64,000 nucleotides of DNA from Schistocephalus solidus (GCA_017591395.1 WEDG01005422.1:1-64000); one strand, 5' to 3'. Positions 10,637-23,007 are shown, counted from the stretch's first letter. The notes: a model not told the origin generated them from the sequence alone. Translations and numbers: made by a program.

Positions 10637-11900
10637 TTTCATAAGCTTACATGTTCACAGGTCGGTCGATGACTTATACATTTAAATAGAATCGTCAGGT
10701 GCAATCGTAAACGTACCATTTTGTGTATTAAAAAAGGACTATTCTATTGTTAAGTGTATCTATAAATATTTCGAGTTTTCTATTACGATGAGCTCAGATA
10801 GTCTTTGAAAATGAGGTGAATTCTTTACGATTTTCAGTTTCGTCAGTCGACTGCCCATAAATGTACATTCCGTTCGATGTGTTTGTTAAAACCCTCAAAA
10901 TAGCATATTTCTTAAAAGCATTTACCGAAGCAGTGACTTTTTAAGCATTCTTTCTAAGGCAGACGGCCGTCTGGGTCCTATTTGTAGGCTCACGCAAACA
11001 TGAAAACTCGCTGCCATGAAAAATGAACGTTGACAACAAAAGCTGGGAAAATATATGCCTATAATTTGTTTAAAAATTTCATATAATAAGTTACCTTTTT
11101 CAAAAAGTGCTTTAATTAGATGTTTCGCTGTCGAATTCCTGCGTAATTAACGTTTTTTCAAAGGGAAGTCAAGAAAAAACTGGGACCGTTTGACCAAATT
11201 TTCGACTTCACTGAAAAGTAGGGATACAATTTTTTTTGAAAATTAAAGAACTCTCTTTTCTCTTTCTATTGGACCGTTTTTCGATATCTTTACTTACTTC
11301 CCAGTCTAGTTCTAAGCTTTCAAACACGCAAGAGAGTGACCGAATATATACTCAGATTTTGTGATAAAATGTGAATTTTCAGCCCCTTCCGTTTCAAGTT
11401 TCCTTATTCATTTATAGATAACTGCAGACTGAAATTGTATTTTCAGGCTTCGCGTACGCCGTGACTGCGAAAAGTCGTGGTGTATCATCGCGTATCGTAT
11501 ATATGCGCATTTAAGGTCCTAACTATCGGTGTGGTAATACAAAGTTCACTCACAACAGTTTATTACAGCGTTTTCTTGGTACGAAACGTCATTACTTTGC
11601 AAGACTTTATTTTCTAAACTAAATATGTCATCATTTTTCTGAAAACAATGTAAGATTTCAAATTTGCATTCACCTGATTTTCGTGGAAACAAAATAAAAT
11701 TTTCCGATTTCCGAAGGGACATATTTCAACTTTTCCGGCTTATATTAATGTTCATTCATAGTACTGCGCATAAAAGCAAAACTTTTAACCTTTAGCTTTT
11801 AAAAACGTAGGGAAATTCCTGGAATGTAAGAAAAGTCGGATTTTGCCCCATTTAGCCCCGTTTTCCCATGAATAAACGGATCTGAAGTGATCTCTTTATT
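10637..11900 (+). repeat. Family C repeat, right piece
   Basis: From ataagcttacatgttcacag (10641) onward the sequence follows the reverse complement of 43565 down to about 42400. Matching blocks include the stretch with aaaagcatttaccgaag, the block near 11380-11420 (ttccttattcattta), and the block near 11740-11830 (ttccggcttatattaatgtt). No reading frame is conserved between copies. Confidence 0.85.
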
Positions 11901-12204
11901 ATTAAACAGCTTTTTATTCATCAATTTAATACAAAAAACATAACTAACACCTTAAAATGCCTGCCCTGCTACTACCTCAGATTCTGATATAGACATTTCA
12001 TGAATTAGGCAATCTACTGTATGTTCTCTGGGTTGGGCACGGATACGTGCACCCATCCCCCCTCCATCCCAATAACTATGGGTTAAGGTCATCTGTAACG
12101 CGGGGATGGCTGGTATAGGGGTCTTATAGAAGAGGAAACGTAGCGTTCCTAAATATGTGCGCAGTGGGTGGTACACATACCAATTTCCTACCATCCTGTG
12201 CTAT

Positions 12205-12290
12205 ACGGGAAGGGTCTGATGACGGCTACTAAGTCAGACATTGTCATTCCGGTTTCCCCTGTCGGTAATGATATTCTATTGCTTATATAT
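12205..12290 (+). repeat. Family A fragment (ribozyme-like part)
   Basis: Contains ctgatgacggctactaagtc, a mutated gaca in place of gaaa, and tcattccggtttcccctgtcgg. Neither head nor body is present. Confidence 0.6.
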
Positions 12291-12709
12291 TACTGGATGT
12301 TGACAACCGCAACTGACCCCCGACCAGGTAGCCTCAAGGCCGCATTTTCTGTCCGGAAACCAGGACTAATCGAAAAATGTCCCTATCGTCTGATATTAAA
12401 CATTTCTGTCTTGTAGTAACGCTCACCTCCAATTGAGTACAATGACAGTGACCGTTTCTCCCTCGCGTCACGTGGCGCTCAGTCTTCGGCTTGCTGACAC
12501 CGTGACACCGCTCGATATTTTTCTGTCCACAGGTTGGCTGCTGTCGAACGTGACAGCACTCTTCGCGTAGACAAACAAAACATCACCCAATAGCGCTCTT
12601 GCTGACTCCTCGACCACGGCAAAGTTTGTTCTACTGCTATTATCTATCTGATTTTCGTTTTGGAAACTTCACATTATCGACCCACCGCACGTTGACACAA
12701 CTGGCTTGA

Positions 12710-12710
<1 letters not shown>

Positions 12711-12774
<64 letters not shown>

Positions 12775-13087
12775 TAATAAGAATAATAATAATAATAATA
12801 ATAAAGAAGAAGAAGAAGAAGAAGAAGAAGAAGAAGAAGAAGAAGAAAAGAAGAAGAAGAAGAAGAAGAAGAAGAAGAAGAAGAAGGAAGAAGAAGAAGA
12901 AGAAGAAGAAGAAGAAGAAAGAAGAAGAAGAAGAAGAAGAAGAAGAAGAAGAAGAAGAAAGAAGAAGAAGAAGAAGAAGAAGAAGAAGAAGAAGAGAAGA
13001 AGAAGAGAAGAAGAAGAAAGAAGAAGAGAAGAAGAAGAAGAAGAAGAAGAAGAAGAAGAAGAAGAAGACGAAGAAGACGAAGAAGAA
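12711..13087 (+). repeat. Long compound microsatellite (AAT)n then (GAA)n
   Basis: About 90 bp of AAT repeats run into almost 290 bp of GAA/AGA repeats with few interruptions. The second part is a near-pure purine strand. Confidence 0.98.
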
Positions 13088-14499
13088 CCGATTGCTTTAA
13101 TAGGAAGATTTTTCGTGTGAACCCATTAGCAGATAAGATGATGAACGCGCCACGAGCGCAGTTTTTAAAGGACGCAGTTACTCTGCCACCACCTGCCTAA
13201 TCCAATCTCGCGGTCATCACTGGGGCGATGATAGCTCGTTAGTCCTAGTCTGAGTCGTTAATTTTGAAATTTAATTAGCGTTGTCGATACTTGGCGTTAT
13301 GCTGACTCCGCAATTCGGCTCACTGTCACTGTGACTACTGATCGCCCTTGCCTGCCCAGGCAAGATTGCAGCACAGCATATGGAGGCGAGAGGTCATTGC
13401 GCTTGTTATTTGAATGAGAAACATGACTCAAACAGTTCACAGCTCGTGCGGTCGTCAGCCCTTGTAAGAACTTCGGCCTAGTAAAACTTAACGGGCGACC
13501 AAATCCCGGCAACTGAGCGGCAATCTAGGAACTAGCCTCCTTTCTCCTCATTGCAGCTGCTGCATGTTCCGCTCTTCGCGTCCATAGTAATCTCCCAGTT
13601 TTTTCAACATGGTTGTTATCCTAGCATCTAGGAAGTTGGAAGGATGCTACCTTGAAAGATAACTTTGGCATAGTAACCGAAAATGGGGCTACGTAGAGCT
13701 CTCCCTATTCTATCAAAGATCTCTCGCCGTTCACTGGACTGAGATCAACTGGCAATGGAAACAGACTTATAGGCCGTTTCCATGGGTGGGAAACATATTT
13801 CCTCCAAAGCAAATGCAGAACTGCCGAGTGTCAAATTGGCTGTCTACATTCTTGTTTAATGTCGGTTTCGTTTAACGATAAGCAGCTGAGAGTCATTTCT
13901 CTGAACTTCTGCATTTCTTCATTGGGGCCACGGGTTAGACGGTTTTAGTGTCCACGATGGAGGGCTTCCTTTATTCTGATTTTCTGTTGCATAAGCCTCA
14001 CTAAAAATACAATTGCTTTCTACCTGTCAGCCACCAATTCACCGTCTTTTCCTATCCTTGCGACTAAGGTTGATAAGCTTTTACTGTTTTAAGCGTGTTT
14101 GAATTCCCACCTTCGATGCCATTGGCTACCGAACAAATGTTCAAAAATGCCGGCGAACGCGTGTTCAATGTAACTAAAAGACAAAAACAAACAATCAAGT
14201 GATTAACAAAAGTCGTCCCACTATTTGGTGCTCCGGTCCTTTCACGTCATAGGGTGCAAAGTTCATGTAGCACTGAGTGCGTGCTAAACGGCATTTTCCA
14301 GATCTGATGAATGCACGCCATGCCGGTCTCTCTGTAATTATGGGGAAAGTACGTGATCCACCTCACACTCGCCGGTATGACCGGTGTAACGTCAGACGCC
14401 AGTAAATGCACTTCTCGTGAGAAGAGTGCTCTCGGCGTGCCCTGGTAAATCAGGTTGTATCCAGGTTGTGGTTGGCATACGTAGATTGGTTGTTAGACA
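13088..14499. other. No assignable gene
   Basis: I see no coding stretch with recognisable motifs and no member of the repeat families named here, apart from a phrase near 13650 (ggcatagtaaccgaaaat) that recurs in the tandem array near 54060. Confidence 0.5.
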
Positions 14500-15279
14500 C
14501 TACACCGAATCACACCAACTGGTTGGCTCGCGCAGTCTACTAAAGTATAGAGGGTAGAGGGGAGGTAGGAGTTGCCATCCCCATGGCACATCAGCACAGC
14601 CCTCACTCTTACGAGTTGTTATCAGTTTGGGCTTGCCAAATGACCGGGTAAACCCCGTCCTTCTCGGTACTGGCAGTAAGCTTGCAGTGGCTCCCATGCA
14701 ATTCTGCCTTTATGGTACTTTCACTGATGTGAGTTTTCAACTTCCTTCACGAAATTCAGATCTAGGCCGCGTGTGCCACGCGTAGACGGGTCTAACCGAT
14801 TTTTCAGCCACTGCGTGCGAGCCCACCTACGCTCTCCACGATAGGGTGGGGGAGTGAGCGTGGAATGGGTGCAGTAATTTGAGTCCCCGGGCGTAGTGGG
14901 GCTTGCGAGTTCGTAGCCCGATCGGTGAATGAACTTTTCACCATAGTTCATATTCCCGATCGTAGATGACAGGTTCTTGGCTCAACGTTAAAACTTTGCG
15001 CTTCCTAACACTCGATGAGCAAAGACCACGAGTTCCAATCTTGGGTCCAGTCGACCAAAGGGTGAGTAAGGCTGGCTTATGAAAGGCTAACAAGCCATAA
15101 TCGGCCATTTCAGTTTCTTTATTCTTTATCGTTATTCTTTTTCTGCGAATATGAGTCCTTAGACGACTGTATGCGGGCTCTCGATCGAGCTCCTGTGCAC
15201 AACGGAACGAGTGTGCCTCGTAACGTGATCGGCGAGGGCCTACCCGATCACAACAATGAGCCCGTCGAGCGTTAGACAT
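14500..15279 (-). other. Unassigned chain of three minus-strand open frames
   Basis: Minus-strand open frames at 14938-15279 (113 codons), 14721-14951 (76) and 14500-14697 (65) follow one another, the first two overlapping by 14 bases. The middle one contains RWARTQWLKNRLDPSTRG and the last GWQLLPPLYPLYFSRLREP. I do not recognise a domain. The chain could be a decayed repeat-encoded protein or chance. The composition is not low-complexity. Confidence 0.2.
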
Positions 15280-15400
15280 CGAATCAATAGGTTCCGAGTT
15301 CGAATCCCAGGTGCTGAAAACCTGGTGTTGGGTATCGATGGCTGATGGCTGCTAACCTGCCCAAATGCTCATCCATTGTCTTTGTGGGTATTCCATCCTG
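15185..15400 (+). repeat. Family A short repeat, body then head
   Basis: Body sequence (cacaacggaacgagtg ... gatcggcgag) precedes a tRNA-like head with gagttcgaatccc (15298-15310) in the same direction, then a heavily decayed ribozyme-like part. This is the tandem or permuted module order. Confidence 0.65.
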
Positions 15401-16749
15401 TGATAACTATACCGCCTACTCTAACCTTGAGCCTAAATCCAACCTCATCCTGACAACTAATCCCCAAAAACGGGGCGATTTGTGACAGATGTCTCTTGTC
15501 TGTTTTCGGTCTAGTGGAAAGCAAACCATGCCAGGCACTGAACCAGCTGTCTAATCTCATCCATTTCGTGATTATTGGTACCTAAGATGATCGTGTCGTC
15601 TATCACCGTGCAATTTCGTTCACGTCTCAGTGACAAAAGAGGCGTCATGACGCTCCATCTGATCGGTGTAGTACGTGCATTAACTCATCCTCTAACTTAG
15701 TAACAGTCTTCATGTTTCCCCCTCGGCTTCATGAACCAGTCTGGCTAAAATCGTCCCCTTGTTTCCATCTTTTTCTACACCCCCGTCCCCAGTCTCGTAG
15801 CCGTCTCTACCGTCGCCCCCCACCCCGTCTCGGGGCCCTGCAAATCGTTGCAAGGCCTAGCGTAGACATGTGCTACCCTTCCCTCCCCCTCACCCCTGGG
15901 CGGAACGAATCGGCACCTTCGTGCTAAACTGTCGTGACTGTAACCGCGTCCCCATCCATCCCCCTTCCGTCCTCCTATCCCTCCCGCCCACCCACCTCGG
16001 GGTCGAGGCTGCGACAGAGTAAACAAGGCACCGACAAGCGGCGATATCACAGAGACAACAGCCGCGCCGAGGTAAGTATCATGTGGCTTAATAGGATTGA
16101 AGGCGGGGGTCTGTTACCCACGCCTCCACCCTGCCCCCCATGTTTGAGCATGCCGCAACTACTCTCGTCGGCCCCCCTCCCCCCAGCTAAGTGGGTAAAC
16201 CACCTCCACCCTCGCACACGCACGCGAGTGCACACAATTAACCCTGACGACCACTCAAGCGATGAGTAACTCCTGCAGGACTCAGTGCACGCACGAAATC
16301 CAATACGCACCCACCTACACCATATGCTATACCCGGGGTGTGGTTAATAATGCGACGTTATGATTGACAGGCGTTTTGAGGGTAAATTAAACCTCTATTT
16401 CCCTCCTGTCCACCAACCAATACACAAGATTGAGAATAAAGTGGACCTTTAAAGGCTGTGAGGCGATGTGGGGTCCCGCACCGTGCAGCAGTAACAAGGA
16501 GAGACATGGGGGGCGCGCGCGCGCGGTTAAAGAAAAATGGTCTGAGTACTGTTCTGGTTGGCCGGGTGGCATATCGAGCTTGTTCAAAAGCCCCAGAATA
16601 GGATATTAAAGAGGCTGAAGAAAAATGGCGACAATATGTGTTTTTCCGGACAGATTTACGCAAGCTAGCCACTACCAAATAAAATGTATCGAAATATCTA
16701 GGAGAAAGATAAAAATATAAGTAGAATAATCACTATAACCACCACCACA
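15401..16749. other. No assignable gene; C-rich stretch
   Basis: The region 15700-16200 is rich in cccc runs, which create long but low-information open frames on both strands. An alternating (gc)n run is at 16516-16526. Nothing conserved is recognised. Confidence 0.5.
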
Positions 16750-17095
16750 GTTCGACAGTTGGTTTCGATGGTGTTGCAGGGACGGTAACTTGCGCGTGGA
16801 TTAGTTTTGAGTGATAGTCGAAGTGCGCTGCAGCTACTGCACTCTATGTTCTTTTATCTGCCTGTGCCCAATGCCAAGACAGAGTCAAAGAAGACCGGAG
16901 GCGGTGTCGGGCGCAGGTAGCTGGCGCGGCTGGAGACGCGTCTGACCGTGCCACCACGCCTGAATCGAATCCCATGGAGTGAAAGTGCGGCTTGAGCCTG
17001 AACCTACGCGCGCCATCACGCCCCCTCCCCCTATGTTCGGCCCTTTTGATGGGAGTTCAACCCGATTAGAACCTGTCATGTTGGTCCAGCGCATC
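16750..17095 (-). repeat. Family B repeat, variant with a different distal part
   Basis: It starts near the hairpin end (ttcgacag...), passes gtaacttgcgcgtgg and ends with ggtccagcgcatctag, a distal part shared with the copies at 20078-20410 and 51840-52262. These three form a subfamily. Confidence 0.65.
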
Positions 17096-17537
17096 TAGCA
17101 CACAGCACATAAAATCACCACCATAATCACAAACACGACAACCATAACCATATGCATCACTGTAGTGACCCAACGCCGTGCACACGTTTAACGTTGAACC
17201 TCTCGCATCTGCGTGCACGTGCGCACCCGTGACTGTCTGGGCCTCGACAATCCTGGCTGTCCACGCCGGCCAATCATCTTCAAGGCCAACTGAAACCTCA
17301 CCGCACTGGATGCCCCGTGACGACCGCATGATCTCAAACCCTTGGGACGTCGCAGACGCGGCGACCGGAAGTGCCCTCGTCCGGCAGCCAACTTCTTCCA
17401 ATCCCTTCTGTGATAACTCTGTACAGAATAAACTATCCTCACAACTTCTTATCTCATTCTTTGGAACCGGGCCAGAAGGTCAAAACGACCAGGGCCTCCC
17501 TCATCGACTTAACCGGCTGCGATACCATCACCATTAG

Positions 17538-17715
17538 CACCACCACCACCACCAAAATGACCATAACCATAAACACCCCTATTAAAAATGCCACCACCAC
17601 CATCATCATCATCATCCTCATCATCATCATCCTCATCATCATCATCATCCTCCTCCTCCTCCTCCTCCTCCTCCTCCTCCCTCATCATCATCATCATCAT
17701 CACATCATCATCATC

Positions 17716-17747
<32 letters not shown>

Positions 17748-17850
17748 CATCGGCGGCGGCGGCGTCGGTGGTGGTGGTGGTGGTAATTGAGTGGTGGTAG
17801 ATGGTGATAATGAGTGGTGATGATGGTGATGATGAGTGATGGTAGCATGA
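17538..17850 (+). repeat. Compound CAT/CCT/GGT microsatellite
   Basis: Runs of cat, cct and then ggc/ggt repeats, followed by diverged gatgat units. All open frames here translate to homopolymers and are not genes. Confidence 0.97.
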
Positions 17851-17894
17851 AGTGGCATGGATCCGAAGTCGCAAACAGCCATTTCCTATGACCA

Positions 17895-18316
17895 CCCTAA
17901 GGAAATTACGGGTTTGGAAGGTTGCCAACTAACGGGATAACTCGGACCGCGTGGTCAGCCCAATGTGTGTTTTGTGTGGAGTGGCTGACTGGCGGACTGA
18001 GAGTCAGGTTGCAATGGCTCCTTCTAAATGTGGCCTTTATGGCACTCCCACTCAGTGGGATCCGAGCCAGGTGTGGTGGCACGCCCAGGGGCGGCTCCGG
18101 CCACGCCATCCACCTGCGTCTTCTCCCGCCTCCGGTCTTCTTGACTCTGTAATGACACCGGGTTCAGGTAGGGGAAGGAGGAGAGAGTGCGGTAGATGCA
18201 GCGCAAGGCTACTATCACTTAAAACTAAATCAAGTGTAAATCACCGTCCCTGCACCACCGTTCCGTGGACCATATGGTGGAAATCGTCAGACTACGACGG
18301 TCGAACTGTCATGTGA
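17895..18316 (+). repeat. Family B repeat, complete copy
   Basis: It opens ttggaaggttgccaact and ends with the conserved hairpin (agactacgacggtcgaactg). It aligns with 1031-1440 at its left half and with the reverse of 2011-2300 at its right half, so it defines the full unit of about 420 bp. Confidence 0.8.
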
Positions 18317-18560
18317 GAGAGAGGGAGAGATAAACCTTATTTTGAAAGTATGATTTCCAACTTTTTGGCAAAAAGGCCACCACTAAATGTGTATAAAATT
18401 GGTATGCAAAAGAGATAGCACCGAAAGAAAACGGACGATATATAGTAACCGAAAGCTGCAACTGTCGACATCATCCGTGAATGCGTCGCAAAATTGCGCC
18501 CGATTTTCTTAAAAAAGGGCGCAAGTGGCGTTTTCAAATGACCTTATTACCATAGTTAAT
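18316..18560 (+). repeat. Family D repeat, copy 1
   Basis: After a (ga)n start, the sequence ttattttgaaagta ... aaggcc ... gactgcaact-like ... gacatcat is shared with 26495-26768 in the same order. Function unknown. It directly abuts the end of a family B copy. Confidence 0.6.
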
Positions 18561-18724
18561 ATAAAAAGAGTGATTATCTTTGGTGATTATCTTTGACGGG
18601 AGCTGCGCGCATGTGTTGGCCTTCTCCCCATAGCTGGTGCCTGGTAGATGGGAGGAAGAAGACTGGGGCCGAGGCCGTGAACCTACTCCGATTCTTCACC
18701 TTCAAGGTAACGCGCATCTACGCC

Positions 18725-19080
18725 CTGAGTGGCTCCAGTGAGGCAGGTTATATTTTGATCGACCGAGTAGGTGCCGAGCCAAGCGGATGCGAGATCAGCC
18801 TATTGACTGGCTAAACCAAGGCACGGAAAAGGTTACCTCTAGCGCAATCATGGCTCACTTGGTTGCCAATGGTTACCGGGTAGACGCCAACCAAGCATTT
18901 CGAATTACCTCTCAAGTGTAAGCGGGGTACTCTAATTTCCTACGCCAGCGAATACTTGCCACGGAAGAGGCAGGGGCCATACGGTTAAACAACCCAAACT
19001 TGGGCACACAGCGGCCGCTTTTACAATCCCTCAAACTCCCCTGGCCCAAACGGAACCCTACTTATCTCTTCCCGCGTCCT
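18725..19080 (+). pseudogene. Penelope-like element, GIY-YIG endonuclease remnant
   Basis: Nucleotide and protein matches to the copy at 48810-49639 are clear: TSSAIMAHLVANGYRVDANQ parallels SSAIVAHLVDRGHRVDVNQ, and FLRQRILATEEAGAIRL parallels FLRQRILATAEVVSVRL. The GIY-YIG active-site segment (VYIGKT in the other copy) has decayed to YILIDR, and a stop follows ITSQV. Known: Penelope-like retroelements join a reverse transcriptase to this endonuclease. Only the C-terminal end is present here; no reverse transcriptase part was found upstream. Confidence 0.7.
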
Positions 19081-19570
19081 GCCTTGTAACACTACAGTGA
19101 CGAAACAGGGGTGTGCCTAACTGTCAGACTCTGCCTTCACCCCGTCCATGCCCGCGACAGAACTAGACTAGAATTACCTCGTGCTCTCCACCATGCCTGG
19201 ACATCGCAAGCGACAGATGGACTGCCACACAATATGCGCTATGCTACGCGAAAGACATGACTGCTTTAAATATGTCCACCTCTCTGAGTGCCACTCCTCA
19301 TTTTAACAGGGAGATAAGGTGCATTTTTGATATCCTCCCAGCCCTTTGGTTTGACCAGGGATTTGAAAACTCATCGGCCGAAACGGTGATCTTGCAAGAG
19401 TTCTTTCATCCTCTTCTCTAGAGGTGGCCAAAAGTTTATGAATGAAGAAGACCGAATTTCTTCGCACATTCTTGAAGTTACGGCGTTCGTCAATCCGTCC
19501 CGCTCACTGGAGAGAGTAGGGACGTTCCGTCTGCCTTAGAACTACCTTGTCGAGCACTCACAGGCGGCCG

Positions 19571-19646
19571 GATCGCCAAACGTAACACGATCTTAATACG
19601 ATCGCCAACGTAACACGATCTTAATACGATCGCCAACGTAACACGA
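19571..19646 (+). repeat. 28-bp tandem repeat, 2.7 copies
   Basis: Unit gatcgccaacgtaacacg followed by atcttaatac; copies start at 19571, 19600 and 19628, the first with one extra a. Confidence 0.9.
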
Positions 19647-19977
19647 AGTTTTCCACAATCAGACCAGATCGATGGACCTCGTTGTCATGGGATTTTGACT
19701 ATTACAACTCGCAGACACATGAATCCGGGACTACAGTGTTTGAGCGTCTGGCCGAATGGGCCCCTGCGCCCGAATTCTTACCATCGAACTTGGTGGTCTA
19801 GTTTGATGGCTGCGTAGATGGTTTCTATAAATTATCCAGAAACAACCCCTCTGGGCTCCCTTATCTGTTTTGATATTAATCTTAGGTTCCAATTTTTCAG
19901 ATATTACTATTGCTACTAATTTTATAAGTAGTATTAAGAAAACTAGCGATTTGGTTTCTACATATTCCCATCAACCT

Positions 19978-20043
19978 CCTCCACCTTCTTCTTCTTCTTC
20001 TTCTTCTTCTTCTTCTTCTTCTTCTTCTTCTTCTTCTTCTTCT
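19978..20043 (+). repeat. (TTC)n microsatellite
   Basis: About 20 uninterrupted ttc units. Confidence 0.97.
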
Positions 20044-20077
20044 AACGAGCCAATATTTAAAGAGCTATAATGCCAAT

Positions 20078-20410
20078 TCGACCGTCATTGCCAGCGATTT
20101 CTACATGTGCACCACGAAAGGGTGGGCGCAGGTACACTGACTTGCGAGCGAGCTAGTTTATAATGGAAGTCGACTTGCAATGCTGCTCCCACACTCTCTC
20201 CCACTCCCCACTTGGGCTCAGCTTCAAGGAAACCGGAGGCAGGATCGGGCGAATATGGCTGGCGCGGTGTGAGCCTGCACCCTGAAGTGCAACCGCAACC
20301 ATCCCCCCACCATATGACATTTTTAAGTGCGCTTTTCATTAACGCCTATCGTGTCCGGATCTGACTCCGTGCTGACCCAGCGCATCTACCATGGTGTCTG
20401 TTTTAGTGGC
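20078..20410 (-). repeat. Family B repeat, variant
   Basis: It runs from attcgaccgtc to ctgacccagcgcatctacc and shares the distal part of 16750-17095. It is more diverged than other copies. Confidence 0.6.
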
Positions 20411-20892
20411 CCCTCTAAATGATTATAAAAACAAGACGACTACTATTACTATTATTTTCGCTACTACTTCGATGACTTCTGTGGCTTTGGATAACAGTAA
20501 ATACAACAGACCCTTGGACAGCCTATTACGTCAACCACAAGTAATTTCGTAGAACTTTCCGGAAACCGTGTAAAATCCCCTGGCTAATTTGATGTCATTT
20601 GGGTTTCCAATCGAATAGCCTCGGAACCCGAAGGCTACATAGGACTCGTTGATAAAATAATCCCAAGATCCGCAAATTTTAGCGATCAGATACCTTCTTC
20701 AGATTGGCTTTCACAGAAAGGTTTTTGTTAGAGAGAACACTGAGAATAGACCATGATTGTGTCATGATGATCCATTAAAAATCCTATTAAATACACCAAC
20801 AGACGCAAGAATTTGAGTAAGTCTCTAGGGCTCAAAAAGTTATGCATCATCAGAGAAGAGAACACTTTTCAGATAGCCTAAGAAACCTTTTA
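20411..20892. other. No assignable feature
   Basis: Unique-looking sequence without open frames of note or recognised repeats. Confidence 0.5.
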
Positions 20893-21260
20893 GTAGGGAT
20901 ACCTTGCGTGGCCGCCTAAACAGGACACAGGAACATGAACCGCCCAGCCCGCTTAAAATAGGCAGTATAATGGTAAATTTCAGGAAATGTAAATATACCC
21001 ATATCTTTACGCTACCGACCGTTCGACCGTCGTAGTCCGACGATGTCCACCGTATGCTTAACGCTTACACTAACCCTAACATAAAACTAAACTGTCATGT
21101 TAATCTTAACCCTAGCCCTCCTCTAAAGATAAACCCTACAGTTAACACGAGCCCAAACCCTAACCCTTAACTTAATCCTAAACATAATTTTCGTGGAATT
21201 TAGCGCTCAGCCACATGTATTGTGGATGGCATTGATTAAGGACAAAAATGAGCCTATTTT
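20893..21260 (-). repeat. Family T element with telomere-like interior and family B stub
   Basis: The left end has the inverted-terminus motif ggccgcctaaacaggacac. The right part holds degenerate CCCTAA repeats (ctaaccctaac, cttaaccctag, aaccctaaccc). At 21021-21058 sits the exact 38-base hairpin end of family B with nothing else of that family. Confidence 0.65.
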
Positions 21261-21429
21261 GTTAAAATTAAAGGCAACTTCAAACCGGATCCCAGGTCCA
21301 GGGTTCGTTTAATAAATAAACCAAACCCTGGAGGGGCAGTCGACTGTGAGTTGGGTTCATTCGCCCACAGCCAACCTCGGTATCGTGGGTGAACTGAGGC
21401 ATCCCCACCTGTGCAAGTTCAGGCGAAGT

Positions 21430-21880
21430 AAAAGGCTGATGACAGCTAATGAGCCAGAAGTAGCTATTCTAGTCTCCCTTGTCTTTATCGGCATTATTCA
21501 GCTGCCTATACTACTAGCCACTGTGCGGCTGCTAGCGGGGCTAGGGATTTAACATCAAGGCACAACGAGATGAGTGAGTTCCGTTAGTGAGCGATGAGCG
21601 TTCATCAACGAGTACCAGTATTTCCAATCTAAACCGACAAGACAACGAGCCCGTTGTTCAATGCTTAGATCACTAAACTTTTGATTAACAGGTCGTGAGA
21701 TCGAGCTTGGGGTGGTGCAACACCTAGGGAGTGAGTGAGTGACAGATCGCAATCCATAACTGGCCAGTGCAGTCGCCCTTTCGTTGTCGCTAAGGCTATT
21801 ATGCCCCTGATACTATGCCAACGGGACGTGTGAGTTCCATTAGCGATTGCTGAGGGTTCGTCAACGAATCTCAATTAATG
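21430..21880 (+). repeat. Family A short repeat, tandem dimer
   Basis: Order: ribozyme-like part (ctgatgacagctaatgagcc, 21436-21455), body, head (gagatcgagct near 21692), a second decayed ribozyme-like part, second body. Equivalent positions (tagctattct 21461 and tggccagtgc 21761) lie exactly 300 bases apart, which gives the monomer length. Confidence 0.75.
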
Positions 21881-23007
21881 TTCCTTTTCTAGCTCAACGA
21901 TTTGCATTCGTAATGGTGTCTAAGGCATCATCTGTATATCCAATGACCCCTTTCAAAATTATTCTACCAACACATACGCCCACGCACTCAAAAACATTAA
22001 TATTTTGTCATCCTCGCCAGAAAAATAAGGCCTGCTCAAACCAATCACTTTGTTCTATGAGCTCTAGGACTTCCTGTTTGACCTGCTGTGTACGCTGTTA
22101 GCGCGGAATGACTGAAACTCAAAGAACCATTTATATTTTGACTAACTTGTAAAATCAAGTCTGATGCCGTAGTGATAGAACCAGACGGTGTTCGCGGTGC
22201 TAGAAGAACGCCCGAAAGACATGCCATTAACTAGTCACTCTGTAAAAATCGCCCAGGGTCTTTTTACTTGTACTGGGTACAGCTGTGGTTATGTCTCATT
22301 CAGCCGGCCTCAAGGATTTCGTGAATCGTAACGCTCCAGATACCGCGACTTGTGACAGCGTAGCTGGAGAGCTTAGCCCATTCTTTCCTCTAGCAACTGT
22401 GACCGGATGGGGAAGGTTCAAGAACCACTTCCACGTCTTAGCAAAGTGTGTGGAGGCAGGATCTGAGTCGGTCTCCTTCTCAGTAGATGCAGGATCGGGC
22501 GGCAGGATCACTGAGCTCATAGGCCGGAGGACCAAACCCTACCAAAACCACCTCAGTTGTCTTCCGTGGATGGACTGAGCTATCCGCGCTATGATATCAC
22601 AGTGAATGTGGACTGTCGTCACAAGTGAGATGGAGTCGATGTGCTTCAATCTAAGGACTTTTTCTCAGGTCAAATACACCCAGTTTCTGCTTATCTTCCA
22701 CGCATACAGCCTATTGTTCCCAACCAAATAGGAGGACTGGCCGGAAGGATGCCTGGCATGCGCGGATCTTTCTGGTTAAGGAGATCTCTCGTCGGGTTCA
22801 TGGACAACTTCAATGGATTGTGAAAACCCTGCGAATAGCATCGATTCGAGAGACCATGTCGTCCTTACGCTGTTCATTTGGCAACAGCTCACTTCAACGT
22901 ATTTTAAACTATACGTATATAAGGTAACAACCATTAAGCTTGAGGTGAAACTCGAAAAAAACTTGTCATTTGTAAAGGCTGAAGACGTTGAGGTTGGCAG
23001 GCACACA
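21881..23007. other. No assignable gene
   Basis: A 97-codon frame at 22285-22578 (+) has ordinary composition but no motif I recognise. Nothing else stands out. Confidence 0.45.

Noticed and set aside
5691..10641. Target-site duplication of the LTR element
   Set aside because: acatt on the left and tttca on the right do not match; the surrounding repeat suggests a deletion at insertion.
17371..17928. Long open frames over the CAT/CCT repeats
   Set aside because: They translate to homopolymer runs from a microsatellite.
21056..21200. True telomere or chromosome end
   Set aside because: The CCCTAA units are degenerate, sit inside inverted-end elements and occur many times in both orientations.
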